From assembly GCA_963799415.1 (NCBI GenBank), contig CAWCXI010000041.1, positions 99,401-163,400 of the forward strand: a stretch of DNA of 64,000 bases, written 5' to 3'. The number at the start of each line of letters is the position of its first letter. Positions within the stretch are counted from its first letter, which is position 1. The notes under the pieces were generated by a model. That model was given only the letters and a program-made list of their open reading frames with translations. It did no database searches and was not told the DNA's origin. A program made the translations under genes and the position numbers. The DNA comes from JAMXLO01 sp963799415. GTDB taxonomy: Bacteria; Pseudomonadota; Alphaproteobacteria; Acetobacterales; Acetobacteraceae. Shown piece after piece: positions 1 through 9,673 of this stretch.

Positions 1-118
1 TGCCGTTGTCGAGCAAATTGTGTAGTGCCTCTGCCTTGAGCCGGGCGCGGCAGTTGATCATGTAGCGGAACACCCGCGACCGGTGCGGTACCGGCCATGC
101 CTCGCTTGACCGCGCCAT
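1..118 (-). CDS. Possible 5' end of an unidentified gene running off the left edge
   Basis: On the minus strand an ATG at 118-116 opens a frame that stays free of stops to the window edge (39 codons, beginning MARSSEAWPVPHRSR). Codons are GC-rich in third position like the neighbours, and the frame faces away from the ABC exporter, which would make 119-330 a divergent promoter region. No convincing ribosome-binding site is visible and the fragment is too short to assign a family, so this is tentative. Confidence 0.3.
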   Translation of the reverse strand, partial: MARSSEAWPVPHRSRVFRYMINCRARLKAEALHNLLDNG

Positions 119-330
119 TGGCGTGAGTTGCAGTGTCTTCAACTTTATGGGAGCGACTTCTGGTTCTCCGCCATGAGGGCCCGGCGGACCAGTGGGCAGA
201 AGCGGCGGCCCCGCCGCAGTGAAGCATGGTCAATCACAATGGTTGCGCTTTCTCTATCCAGATTTTTCAGAGGGTTATGATGGATGAGCGGCTGACAGCT
301 GGGGCAGGTCAGGCAGAAATTTCCTCCACC

Positions 331-1074
331 ATGGACGCCATCCGCGTGCATAACCTGACCAAGCGCTACGCAGAGACGCTGGCGGTGGACGATGTCAGCT
401 TTGCTGTGCCGACCGGCGCGACCGTCGGGCTGCTGGGCGGCAACGGCGCCGGCAAGACCACCACGATCGGCATGCTGCTGGGCCTGCTGATCCCCACCGC
501 TGGTTCGATCGAGGTGTTGGGTCAAGACATGGCGCGCGACCGGTTCTCCGCGCTGGCGCGGATGAATTTCTCCTCGCCCTACGTCTCGCTGCCGCAGCGG
601 CTGTCGGTGGCCGAGAACCTGCGGGTCTACGGCCACCTCTACGATGTCCCCCGCCTCGAGCACCGCATCGCCGAGTTGTCGGTGGAACTCGACCTGGATG
701 ACCTGCTCGAGCGCCCCGCGGGCAAGCTGTCGGCGGGCCAGAAGACCCGGGTGGCCCTGGCCAAGGCGCTGATCAACCGGCCGGAGCTTTTGCTCCTCGA
801 CGAGCCCACCGCCAGCCTGGACCCCGACACGGGCGACTGGGTCCGCACCTGGCTGGAGCGCTATCGAGATGAGAGCGGCTGCACCATCCTGCTCGCCTCG
901 CACAACATGGCGGAGGTGGAACGGCTGTGCTCCCACGTGCTGATGCTGAAGCAGGGCCGCGTCGTGGATCAGGGCAGCCCGCAGGACCTGCTGGATCGCT
1001 ACCGCCGTGAGGACATGGAGGAGGTGTTCCTGGATATCGCCCGCGACCGCCGACGCGCGGTGGAGCCGGCATGA
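331..1074 (+). CDS. ABC-2 type exporter, ATP-binding subunit
   Basis: Nucleotide-binding subunit of a two-gene exporter; it hydrolyses ATP on the cytoplasmic face to drive the permease encoded next. About 247 residues. The Walker A motif GGNGAGKTTT is at about residues 36-45, the ABC signature LSAGQ at about 133-137, the Walker B/D-loop LLLLDEPTASLDP at about 153-165, and the switch histidine lies in LLASHNMAEVER. I chose the ATG at 331 because conserved sequence (IRVHNLTKRY) starts right after it; an in-frame upstream start at 226 would add 35 unconserved residues. The stop overlaps the permease start (ATGA), implying translational coupling. The family resembles drug/polysaccharide (daunorubicin, NodI-like) exporters; the substrate is not predictable from sequence. 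Confidence 0.93.
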   Translation: MDAIRVHNLTKRYAETLAVDDVSFAVPTGATVGLLGGNGAGKTTTIGMLLGLLIPTAGSIEVLGQDMARDRFSALARMNFSSPYVSLPQRLSVAENLRVYGHLYDVPRLEHRIAELSVELDLDDLLERPAGKLSAGQKTRVALAKALINRPELLLLDEPTASLDPDTGDWVRTWLERYRDESGCTILLASHNMAEVERLCSHVLMLKQGRVVDQGSPQDLLDRYRREDMEEVFLDIARDRRRAVEPA

Positions 1075-1874
1075 CACGCGCCGCCGCCCGCCGCGTCTGG
1101 GGCCTGATGTACCGTCACCTGGCGCTGTATCGCCGCTCCTGGCCGCGGCTGCTGGAGCTCGCCTATTGGCCGGTTCTGCAGATGTGCATCTGGGGTTTCA
1201 CCGCGAGCTTTCTCGCGTCCCGCATGGGCAGCCCCGCCGCGCTAGCCGGAGCCACGTTGCTCGGCGGCGTGCTGCTGTGGGAGGTTGCGCTGCGCAGCCA
1301 GATGGGCGTGGCGATCAGCTTCATGGAGGAGATGTGGTCACGCAACCTGGGCCACGTGTTCGTCAGTCCCGTGCGTCCCTGGGAGTTGGTGGGAGCGCTG
1401 ATCCTGATATCGGTGATCCGCATGGCGGCCGGCGTGCTGCCGGCAATACTCGTCGCCTGGCTGCTGTACGCCTACAACCTGTTCGCGATGGGGCCGATCG
1501 TGGTGCTGTTCTTCATCAACCTGATGATCATGGGCTGGGCGGTGGCGCTCGGCGTCGTGTCGCTGATCCTGCGCCATGGTGCGGGCGCGGAGGCGCTGGC
1601 CTGGTCGGTACTGTTCGGCCTGACGCCGTTCTCGGCGGTGTTCTATCCCGTGGCCGTGCTGCCCCACGCGTTGCAGCCGATCGCCTTGGCGCTGCCATCG
1701 GCGCATGTGTTCGAGGGCATGCGCGGCATCCTGCTCAATGGCGTGGTGCGGTGGGATCACCTGATCGCAGCCTTCGCGCTGAACGCGGTCTGGGTGGCCG
1801 GAGCGGCGCTATTGTTCGCCCGCCAGTTCCGACAAGCGCGGCTGCGCGGGGCGTTGCTGAGCATCGGCGAATGA
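1071..1874 (+). CDS. ABC-2 type exporter, permease subunit
   Basis: Integral inner-membrane partner of the preceding ATPase, 267 residues, with about six hydrophobic segments and the ABC-2 layout (cytoplasmic N-terminal amphipathic stretch, then membrane spans such as VVLFFINLMIMGWAVALGV). It starts inside the upstream gene's stop codon, so the two are one transcription unit. The conserved region GLTPFSAVFYPVAVLP near residue 185 is typical of ABC-2/NodJ-type permeases. The substrate is unknown. Confidence 0.9.
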   Translation: MTRAAARRVWGLMYRHLALYRRSWPRLLELAYWPVLQMCIWGFTASFLASRMGSPAALAGATLLGGVLLWEVALRSQMGVAISFMEEMWSRNLGHVFVSPVRPWELVGALILISVIRMAAGVLPAILVAWLLYAYNLFAMGPIVVLFFINLMIMGWAVALGVVSLILRHGAGAEALAWSVLFGLTPFSAVFYPVAVLPHALQPIALALPSAHVFEGMRGILLNGVVRWDHLIAAFALNAVWVAGAALLFARQFRQARLRGALLSIGE

Positions 1875-1886
1875 CGCACCCATCTT

Positions 1887-1925
1887 TCCCTCTCCCCTTG
1901 CGGGAGGCGGCCGTGGGGAGGGGAC
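1887..1925. repeat. G/C-rich palindromic dispersed repeat, copy 1
   Basis: Imperfect palindrome with CTCCCC on one arm and GGGGAG on the other around a TTGCGGGAGG core. It belongs to the same family as copies near 11114-11211, 37654-37690 and 46649-46687. It sits between the ABC permease stop and the phosphatase start, where a transcript would fold into a strong hairpin. Confidence 0.7.
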
Positions 1926-1971
1926 GGTGCCCGCCAACCCCAGCCTCCTCACTCCCAACACCCTTAGCAGC

Positions 1972-2592
1972 ATGACCGAAACGCGCTTCTGGCTGATCCG
2001 CCACGCCATCGTCGATGAGAACGCCCGCGCCATGCTGTACGGCATCATGGACGTGCCCTTGTGCGAGACCAGTTTGCTGGAGCAGGCACCGATGTATCAG
2101 GCGTTGGCCGCGCGCCTGCCGCGTCCCGCTGCCTGGAAGGTCACACCGCTTTCCCGCACCCGCCGCACGGCCGAGGCGATCTTCGCCGCGGGCTATCCGC
2201 GCATCGAGCCGGAGGTCGAGCCGGACCTGATCGAACAGAGCCTGGGCGAGTGGCAGGGCCTGCCGCATGCGGAACTGCCGGCGCGGCTCACTCTCCCCCA
2301 GCACGCCTTCTGGCCGCTCGGCGGACATGAGCGGCCGCCGGGCGGCGAGACCCTTGTGGAAGTGATCGAGCGGGTCGGCACAGCCCTCGAACGATTGGCC
2401 GCACAGCATCAGGGCGCGGACGTGGTCATCGTCAGCCATGGCGGCGCTATCCGCGCGGCGGTGGCGCATTGCTTGCGCATCGGTCCTGACAACGCACTGC
2501 ACCTGTCGGTGCAGAACCTGTCGCTCACCCGCCTGGAGCGCAGCCCGGAGGGCTGGCGGGTCGTCTGCGTCAACGAGCTACCAGGTTATTGA
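1972..2592 (+). CDS. Histidine phosphatase family protein (phosphoglycerate mutase-like)
   Basis: 206-residue branch-1 histidine phosphatase. The phosphohistidine motif appears as LIRHA at residues 8-12 (H11 the predicted nucleophile), an arginine-rich TRRTAEA segment follows near residue 63, and the second catalytic histidine is in VVIVSHGGAIRAA near residue 152. These enzymes remove phosphate from small metabolites (for example CobC/alpha-ribazole phosphatase or sugar phosphatases); the exact substrate cannot be assigned. The ATG at 1972 is preferred to an in-frame GTG at 1927 because the beta-strand leading to RHA starts immediately after it. Confidence 0.88.
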   Translation: MTETRFWLIRHAIVDENARAMLYGIMDVPLCETSLLEQAPMYQALAARLPRPAAWKVTPLSRTRRTAEAIFAAGYPRIEPEVEPDLIEQSLGEWQGLPHAELPARLTLPQHAFWPLGGHERPPGGETLVEVIERVGTALERLAAQHQGADVVIVSHGGAIRAAVAHCLRIGPDNALHLSVQNLSLTRLERSPEGWRVVCVNELPGY

Positions 2593-2654
2593 GTACAATC
2601 CCGCCGCGAATCCGCGCAAAGGGAGTATGCAGGCCGCGAATCGAGGAGGCGACG

Positions 2655-3455
2655 ATGATCCGGATTCTGCTGTTTGCAGTCATGCTGGCTGTGCTGCCAT
2701 GGCTGGCGCCACGTCCGGCGCACGCCCAGGGCGACGAACAGACTCTGGTGGACCGTGCGACACTCGCCGTCCAGGAGATGGCCAATCAGTCACTGTCGAC
2801 GGATCCGCGCCGGGCACTTTCCAGGGCGCGTGCCGTGTTGATCTGCCCGCGCGTGTTCAAGGCCGGCTTTATCCTGGGTGGTGAAGGCGGCGCCTGCGTG
2901 CTGCTCGCGCGCGCCGGCAACGGCACCTGGTCCTACCCCGCGTTCTACGGCATGGGCAGCGGCAGTATCGGCTTCCAGATCGGCATCCAGGACGCCCAGT
3001 TCGTCATGATGATCATGACCGAGAAGGGACTGAACGCGGTCCTGAACAGCCAGTTCAAGTTCGGCGCCGATGCCTCGCTTGCCATTGCCACGATCGGCGC
3101 TGGAATCCAGGGCTCCACCACAAGCGCGTTTGGCGCCGACATCGTCGCGTTCTCGCAGACACGCGGCCTGTATGGCGGCGTGTCGCTCGAAGGCAGCCTG
3201 ATGGGCCAGCGCACCGGTTGGAACGCCGCCTATTACGGCCACGAGATGGGCTCGCGTCAGATCGTCATGGACATGCAGGGATCGAACGCCGGCGCCGATC
3301 CATTGCGCGATGTGCTGACCCGCTACGGCAGCGGCGAGCTGAAGCAGGCCGCAGTACCGGCGCAGGCGGAGCCACCTCCGGCGGCGTCCAACGAACCGAC
3401 GCAGTTGCAGCCGCGCGGGCAGGTGCAGCAGCAGACCCTGCCGCCGCCCAAGTAG
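2655..3455 (+). CDS. Secreted SYLF (Ysc84-like) lipid-binding domain protein
   Basis: 266 residues beginning with a Sec signal peptide (MIRILLFAVMLAVLPWLA, cleavage after AHA near residue 25). The mature part matches the bacterial SYLF/Ysc84 family: a conserved core with LICPRVFKAGFILGGEGG and repeated glycine-rich strands such as GSGSIGFQIG. Homologues bind phospholipids; no enzymatic activity is established. The C-terminal ~45 residues are Pro/Gln-rich and probably disordered. The start is fixed by a good GAGGAGGC ribosome-binding site upstream of ATG 2655. Predicted location is periplasm or outer-membrane inner face. Confidence 0.88.
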   Translation: MIRILLFAVMLAVLPWLAPRPAHAQGDEQTLVDRATLAVQEMANQSLSTDPRRALSRARAVLICPRVFKAGFILGGEGGACVLLARAGNGTWSYPAFYGMGSGSIGFQIGIQDAQFVMMIMTEKGLNAVLNSQFKFGADASLAIATIGAGIQGSTTSAFGADIVAFSQTRGLYGGVSLEGSLMGQRTGWNAAYYGHEMGSRQIVMDMQGSNAGADPLRDVLTRYGSGELKQAAVPAQAEPPPAASNEPTQLQPRGQVQQQTLPPPK

Positions 3456-3611
3456 GATCCGGTGGTTGCAACGTGCGGCGCGCCACTAACTGCGCGTTGA
3501 TTTTCGTATTGCAATTTCCTCAGGCGCTGTGATGTAAACGGAAGAATAACGGCCGAGGGCAGCCCTGGCGGGATGGCCGGAAGAAGCAAATGCGCAAAAG
3601 CGGAGGCGCAA

Positions 3612-6539
3612 ATGGCGGATTCCACCATCCTGGGCACTGAAGATGTGCTGTGCCAGGAACTCGACGAGATCGAACGGCGCCGGCAACAGCGGCCAGGCCC
3701 GCACGCCGAACGTGTGCAGGACGATCTGGAAACGCATGATCAGCGCGCGCAACGGCTGAACCTTAGCGCGCTCTGCTTGTCCGGCGGCGGCATCCGCAGT
3801 GCTGCGTTCTGCCTCGGCGTGCTGCAGGGCTTGGCCGAAAAGCACATGCTGCGCGAATTCGATGTTGTCTCGACCGTCTCCGGCGGTGGCTTCATCGGTG
3901 GTTGGCTTCAGGTTCTGATCCGCGAGTTGGGCGGCGCGAGCGGCGCGGAGGAGGCAATAAGCAGACCGCGGCCGGAAGCGCTACGGCGACTGCGGGCCTT
4001 CACCAACTATCTGACGCCGCAGACAGGCCCGCTTTCCATCGATACCTGGGCCGGAATCGTGCTGTATCTCCGCAACTTGCTGATCAACTGGGCGGTTTTC
4101 GCGCCGCTGTTCCTGCTGATCGCGCTGATCCCAATCGGGTATCGAACCGCGATCTGGGTATGCAGTGACTTCCAGTGGGTGAACCTCGCCCTGCTTGCCT
4201 GTGCCGGTCTGGCGCTGTTGTTTGGCGTCGTTCGCGCATGCAGCCTGCTGCCCAGCCATCGCGAGCGTCGTTCGTCTGACGATCCCACGCCGATCGTACG
4301 CATCGGTCGGCAGTATTCGCTGGGGCATCGTCTATCCTGCGCTCGGGTGGACGCTGCTGATCCCGTGGCTGCTGGACTTCGCCGATGGCCCGCTCGGCCG
4401 AGGGCGTGCCGGACAGGCCGTGGCTGGCTCATCATGCGTTCTGGCTGGTTCCGATCATCTATCTGGTGCTGATGACCGTGGGCTTTCGCCTGGCATGGTC
4501 GCTGCAATCGTACCGCGTCGATCCCGGTCTGCTGTTGTTCAGGGCGAATTTCGGCCGTTGGATTTTGGCCAGCATCGGCGCCGCGCTGCTGACCTGGTTC
4601 CTGCTGAAGATCGCCGGCTCGATCCTGCCGCTGGAAGTGCCGGCGATCCGGACAGGGCGGAGCTCTCCGTCTCGGTTCGTCGACACCGCGACCGTGCTGA
4701 CCGTGTTCGCGCCGCTCGCGCTGGCGGTGGTGCACGTGCTGCAGACCTCACTTTATGTCGCATTGCGGCGGGAAACGGAGTTGGCCGATCTTGATCGGGA
4801 GTGGCTCGGACGCGTCAACGCGATGATCCTGCGCCTCGCCGTCGGCTGGACCGTATTCGCGCTCTGCTTGCCTGATCCTTCCAGCTGCTGATCAATCTCG
4901 TCCGATCAGGCGACGCCCCAGCCCAATGGAGCGGCGGCAGCATACGGTCATGGGCGCCATCTCCGTGCTGGTCGGCGGGGATCGCCGCCTGGCTCGGCAA
5001 GATCTGGCCATCGATCGAGCATCTCGTCGAGAAGCCGGCGGTCATGGATCGCGTGCGGGCCTGTCTGCCGGTGGCACTTGGCCTGTTGTTTGGCGCGTGC
5101 CTGCTCGTCGTCTTCGGCGGTGTACTGAATTTCGTGCTGGCGCAACTACAACTCACCATCGCCAGCCTGCAGGGTGTCGTGGGGAACGATCAGCCGAAGT
5201 TGCTGAAGCTCATTCTGCAACAGCCAAAGTGGCTGCCGCTGATCTTGCAGCTCCTCGTCGGGATGGTGCTGTTCATCGGCGTGATGACGTTTCAGCACGT
5301 CAACGTCAACCGGTTCTCGATGCACGCAGTCTACCGCAACCGGCTGACCCGTGCATTCCTCGGATCGGCGCGCAACAAGCGCGAGCAGGATCCGTTCACC
5401 GGCTTCGATCCGCGGGACAACACGCCGCTGTCGGAATTGCTGAAGCATGGCACCAGCCTGTTCCCGGTGATCAACATGACGTTGAACATCACGGCGGGCA
5501 ACAACACGGCCTGGGCCGAGCGCAAGGCGGCGTCCTTCACCGCCACACCGCTTGCCTGCGGCTCCGCCGAACTGCGTCACCCCGGTCAGAGCCCTGGCGC
5601 GATCGATCCGTGTGGTGCTTACGTGCCGACGAACCGCTTTGCCGGCTTGGAAACTCTGAAGGAGCATCCCAAGAAGGCGACTGAATCAGGCCCTGGTCTC
5701 GGCAGCGCGCTGACCGTGTCGGGCGCCGCTGTCAGCCCAACCTGGGGCTATCACTCGTCGCGCATCACTGCCTTCCTGATGACCCTGTTCAATGTGCGGC
5801 TGGGCATCTGGCTGCCCAACCCATCGACGGCCACGGCGGACGAACTCCGCCTGGCGCGACCGCGCAACTCGCTCATGGCGCTGATCGACGAGATGCTGGG
5901 CGAGACCACCGACGACAGCCAGGCCATCTATCTTTCCGATGGTGGCCACTTCGAGAACCTTGGTCTGTATGAGATGTTTCGCCGCCGGTGCAGCTCGATC
6001 CTGGTGATCGACTGCCGGCGCCGACGAAACCTGTTCGCTGTTCGACCTCGGCAATGCGATCCGCAAGTCGGAGATCGACCTTCGGTATCAGCGTGGTGAT
6101 GCGAGATCCAATGCATCTCTATGCCCGCGCCCGGCTCGACGCCGACAGCGGCCTCGCGACCGCCGCGCTCGGCTGCGCGACTGGTGATATCGTCTACAGC
6201 AACGGCCACATCGGACGACTGCTGTATGTGAAACCGAGTTTCTTGTCGCAGATACCCGCCGACGTGCGATCCTACGGCGCCGAACACAAGGCGTTCCCGC
6301 ACGAGACAACGCTCGACCAGTGGTTCAGCGAGAGCCAGTTCGAGAGCTACCGCAAACTGGGTCGCTACCAGATCAAGGAGCTCGTGAAAGGAGTGGCAGA
6401 TGGCGATCTGTCCGGGGTGTTTGGTGCGGAACAACCGCCTGCACATCAGCAGGAGGCTAACGGAGAGCCGGCCGAGTCGGTGATTGCTGTGCATATGGCA
6501 CCGGCCGAGGTCGACGCGGAACGCATTGCCGCAGAGTAG
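3612..6539 (+). CDS. Patatin-like phospholipase with membrane segments, split by about six +1 frameshifts
   Basis: Pieces in all three frames assemble into one protein of about 970 residues. The first piece carries the oxyanion loop CLSGGGIRSA and the serine nucleophile region VSTVSGGGFIGG. The middle pieces carry several hydrophobic helices (for example FAPLFLLIALIPIGY). A late piece holds the catalytic Asp in YLSDGGHFENLGLYEMFRR. The frame changes near 4316, 4396, 4872, 4978, 6014 and 6079, each repaired by removing one base; the conserved FDLGNAIRKSEID reads through only after that. The ATG at 3612 has a GGAGG site; an ATG at 3573 is also possible. Such large patatin proteins are predicted membrane lipid acyl hydrolases. 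The 3' end overlaps the next gene. If the shifts are real rather than sequencing errors, this is a pseudogene. Confidence 0.82.
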
Positions 6540-7476
6540 CTGGCTTACGTGGTGTCTGGCGCTCCTCTGCCTGGCTCTGGCAGGTTGCCAACAAGGCTCC
6601 GGGTGCGATCTCGTCAAGGTCACCCAGGTGCCGCTAGAACCGAGAGGCGGAGTGTTCGCGGTCCCGGTTTCCGTCAACGGTCAACCGACCAGCTTGCTGC
6701 TGGACACCGGTGCAAAGCTGGACCTGCTCACAGAGACGGCGGTCCGACGCCTGCACGTCGCTCAGGACGGGCGAACCGCTACAATCGTAGCCGGCATGAC
6801 CGGCGGATCGTTGCGTGCGGACGCTCGGCTCGACAGCCTGTCGCTGGGTGGTGTGCCGCTCTCGGTGGAGCGAATACCGGTGAATTCCCTCCAAGGATTT
6901 GACGGTGTGCTCGGCCTGGACAGCCTGAAGGACTTCGATCTGGACATTGACGCACCCCACCGTGCGCTCACGCTGTATCGCGTTCGCAGGTGCGAGCGCG
7001 ACGACCCGCCGTGGCGTGAGCCGGCGATACCGATCGCGGGTGTATCCACTCGGATGGGCTGGTTGGCGATACCGTTCAAGATCGACAGCGTTGCGGGTAC
7101 CGCTGTGATTGACACTGGTGCATCCTTCACAAGGATCACTCCGGGAATGGCCAGACGGCTTGGCCTGACCGAGCAAGCGTTGGCTAATGACCGGACGCTG
7201 AGGCTCCACGTCATCGCCGGTGAAGATGAGCGGGCACACGTTCACCGGTTTCAGACCATGCAGATCGGTCCGCTAACGCTGCACGATGTGTCCGTTGTCG
7301 TGCTTGCCAATGAGCCGCCGGCGCTGGGCGGGGGGCGGTATTTCAGCGAGGCAGTGATCGGCCAGGATGTATTGAGCCGTCGGCGCATTTGGTTCTCGTT
7401 CGCGACCGACCGCCTGTTCATCGCGCGCACTGCCGGTGACGCGCCGGCGCGCGAACCGGTGCCCCCTGGCAACTGA
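6484..7476 (+). CDS. Retropepsin-like aspartic protease family lipoprotein
   Basis: About 330 residues with two copies of the aspartic-protease motif DTGA, near residues 73-76 (SLLLDTGAKLDLL) and 209-212 (AVIDTGASFTRI), so both lobes of a bilobal enzyme appear to be encoded in one chain. A lipoprotein signal is visible: a hydrophobic run ending LALAGC predicts lipidation at the Cys near residue 35. The start is uncertain: TTG 6484 gives an arginine-containing n-region, while in-frame TTG 6526 gives a shorter 21-residue signal. It overlaps the patatin-like gene's 3' end, suggesting co-transcription. The family is annotated as putative aspartyl protease; substrate unknown. Confidence 0.78.
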   Translation: MLCIWHRPRSTRNALPQSSWLTWCLALLCLALAGCQQGSGCDLVKVTQVPLEPRGGVFAVPVSVNGQPTSLLLDTGAKLDLLTETAVRRLHVAQDGRTATIVAGMTGGSLRADARLDSLSLGGVPLSVERIPVNSLQGFDGVLGLDSLKDFDLDIDAPHRALTLYRVRRCERDDPPWREPAIPIAGVSTRMGWLAIPFKIDSVAGTAVIDTGASFTRITPGMARRLGLTEQALANDRTLRLHVIAGEDERAHVHRFQTMQIGPLTLHDVSVVVLANEPPALGGGRYFSEAVIGQDVLSRRRIWFSFATDRLFIARTAGDAPAREPVPPGN

Positions 7477-7503
7477 CGCCTGCACCCGGTAGTCTCCAAC
7501 GCC

Positions 7504-7971
7504 ATGGCTGCGACGCCGCCGTTCTGGAAGACCAAGACCCTGGAGCAGATGTCCCGCGACGAGTGGGAATCGCTGTGCGACGGCTGCGGCCGCTGCTGCC
7601 TGCACAAACTGCGGGACGACGACACCGGCGCGTTGTCGTTCACCAACATCGCATGCCGGTTGCTGGACCTGCACAGTTGCCGGTGCAGCGACTATGCTCA
7701 CCGTCGCCGACGTGTGCCGGACTGCGTCGCGCTGACGCCGGCCGAAGTGCGTGCGATCGACTGGCTGCCACCTTCGTGTGCCTATCGACGCCTTGCCGAG
7801 GGCAAGGACCTGGCGTGGTGGCATCCGCTGGTATCCGGTGATCCCAACACGGTGCACGAGGCCGGCGTCTCGGTGCGCGACCGTGCCGTCGACGAGCGCA
7901 AGGCGGGACCGTTCGACCACCACATGGTCGATTGGCCCGGCCGCATGCCGCGCGCCAAACGTCAGTCATAG
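7504..7971 (+). CDS. YcgN family cysteine-cluster protein (UPF0260)
   Basis: 155 residues. The diagnostic N-terminal cysteine cluster CDGCGRCC is at residues 25-32, followed by further conserved cysteines in NIACRLLD, HSCRCSDY and VPDCVAL, and the C-terminal GPFDHHMVDWPG segment. Family members are thought to bind a metal or Fe-S centre through these cysteines, but their function is not established. It lies 11 bases upstream of the DapA-family gene on the same strand. Confidence 0.9.
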   Translation: MAATPPFWKTKTLEQMSRDEWESLCDGCGRCCLHKLRDDDTGALSFTNIACRLLDLHSCRCSDYAHRRRRVPDCVALTPAEVRAIDWLPPSCAYRRLAEGKDLAWWHPLVSGDPNTVHEAGVSVRDRAVDERKAGPFDHHMVDWPGRMPRAKRQS

Positions 7972-7982
7972 GAGTAAGCACG

Positions 7983-8906
7983 ATGATGAAGGATGCCTTG
8001 TTCGCCGGCGTGAATGCTGCCGTGCTGACGCCTATGCGCGCCGATCTGTCGGTCGATCTCGATCGCATGGCCTCGCATAGTCGCTGGCTATTGGCGAATG
8101 GCTGCAACAACCTTGGCGTCCTTGGCACCACCGGTGAAGCGAACAGCATTGGTATCAGCGAGCGTCTCGACATCCTGCCGGGCCTGGTGACGCGCGGCAT
8201 CCCGGCAGCGAAGATGATGCCGGGTACCGGCGTGACGGCGCTTACCGACACCGTGCTGCTGACCAAGCAGGCGATGGAGGCCGGCTGCCGCGGTGCACTG
8301 CTGCTGCCGCCGTTCTATTATAAGAACCCGACCGATGACGGGTTGTTCGCGTATTTCTCCGAGGTCATCAACCGCGTTGGTGGCAGCATCAAATACTATC
8401 TCTACAATTTTCCGCAGCAGTCGGCGGTGCCGTTGAGCGTCGATCTGATCGGGCGACTGCTGAAGGCGTTTCCTGGCACTCTGAAAGGCGTGAAGGACAG
8501 CAGTGGCAGCTACGAGAACGGCCGCGCCTATGTGGAGAACTTCGCACGCGATGGCTTCGAGGTGTACGCCGGCGACGACACGTTGCTGCGCCCGCTGCTG
8601 CAGGTCGGCAGTGCCGGCTGCATCACCGCGGCGGCAAACGTGAATTCGCCGATTGCGGCACAGGTGTATGCCAACTGGAACAACGACGTCGGCGCGAGCA
8701 TGCATGAAACGCTGAGTGCGACGCGCAAGGCGATCGTCGCCGCTCCCGCAGCGATACCGGCGCTTAAGGCGCTGATGGCACGCCACACCGGCGATGCTGC
8801 ATGGCAATATATGCGCCCGCCGCACCTGAAGCTGACCGGCGAGCAGCAGGCAAAACTGTTCACCGCATTCGACGCGAGCGGCGTACAGCTGGCGCGGGCT
8901 GCATAG
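7983..8906 (+). CDS. Dihydrodipicolinate synthase/N-acetylneuraminate lyase family aldolase
   Basis: 307-residue class I aldolase of the DapA/NanA superfamily. GTTGEANS near residues 45-52 is the substrate carboxylate-binding loop, the Tyr in YYLYNFP is near residue 140, and the Schiff-base lysine is in GVKDSSG at residue 171. The chain is slightly longer than E. coli DapA and lacks any pathway neighbours for lysine synthesis, so it may act on a 2-keto sugar acid instead. The start is ATG 7983 with AGGAG just upstream, directly after the YcgN stop. Confidence 0.88.
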   Translation: MMKDALFAGVNAAVLTPMRADLSVDLDRMASHSRWLLANGCNNLGVLGTTGEANSIGISERLDILPGLVTRGIPAAKMMPGTGVTALTDTVLLTKQAMEAGCRGALLLPPFYYKNPTDDGLFAYFSEVINRVGGSIKYYLYNFPQQSAVPLSVDLIGRLLKAFPGTLKGVKDSSGSYENGRAYVENFARDGFEVYAGDDTLLRPLLQVGSAGCITAAANVNSPIAAQVYANWNNDVGASMHETLSATRKAIVAAPAAIPALKALMARHTGDAAWQYMRPPHLKLTGEQQAKLFTAFDASGVQLARAA

Positions 8907-8971
8907 CGCGCACCCCAGACGGGCAACCAAACTGGTTGACGAATCGGTTACATCTGCCCTTTGTGGGCAGA

Positions 8972-9673
8972 ATGGAATGGCCGCGATCTGAAACGCTGAC
9001 TCTTCCAAGCGGTCCGACTCGCGTCGAATGGCGACGCAATCGCCGTGCGCGACGTGTCAGTCTGCGCATCGACCCGTGTGGCGGTGGCGTCGTTGTCACG
9101 CTGCCGATACGCGCTGGTCGCGGTGCCGGTGTCGCGCTTTTGATGAATCATGCGGAGTGGGTGGCGAACCGTTTGGCCGCACTGCCTGATGCATTGCCCT
9201 TCGTCGATGGCACATTGGTCCCGATCAGCGATGTGCCCCATCGAATTCGTCATGTGCCTCAGTTGCTCGGTGGCGCGTGGTTGCAGGACGGCGAACTGCA
9301 TGTCAGCGGTGCGCCGGAGTTCCTGCGGCGTCGCGTTTTGGATTTCCTGCGCACCGAGGCGCTGCGGCGGCTAACGGCGTTGGTGGTTGACAAGACAGCG
9401 ACGCTCGGTGTGACGGCGCGGCGCATTTCGGTCAAGGACACGCGCAGCCGTTGGGGCAGTTGCGCCAGCGATGGGTCGCTGGCGTTCAGTTGGCGCCTGG
9501 TGATGACGCCGGAGTTCGTGCAGGACTACGTGGCGGCACACGAGGTCGCGCACCTGAGGCACCTGAACCACGGCAAGCGCTTCTGGCGCCTTGTCGATCG
9601 TCTCACGCCGCACGCTGCGACCGCGATCCCGTGGTTGCAGGCAGAGGGGTTCCGGCTGCTGCGAGTGGGTTAA
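8972..9673 (+). CDS. YgjP-type (SprT-like, DUF45) zinc metallopeptidase family protein
   Basis: 233 residues. The zinc-binding motif HEVAH is at residues 190-194, followed by HLNHGKRFW, which supplies the third ligand region in this family. The preceding KDTRSRWGSCASDG is the conserved family signature. Activity is inferred from the motif; the substrate is unknown. The stop codon overlaps the convergent stop of the efflux lipoprotein gene by four bases (GTTAAC), so no terminator separates them. Confidence 0.88.
   Translation: MEWPRSETLTLPSGPTRVEWRRNRRARRVSLRIDPCGGGVVVTLPIRAGRGAGVALLMNHAEWVANRLAALPDALPFVDGTLVPISDVPHRIRHVPQLLGGAWLQDGELHVSGAPEFLRRRVLDFLRTEALRRLTALVVDKTATLGVTARRISVKDTRSRWGSCASDGSLAFSWRLVMTPEFVQDYVAAHEVAHLRHLNHGKRFWRLVDRLTPHAATAIPWLQAEGFRLLRVG

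Noticed and set aside
4300..6100. Programmed ribosomal frameshifting in the patatin-like gene
   Set aside because: Six shifts without slippery heptamers or downstream structure in common; sequencing insertion error is simpler.
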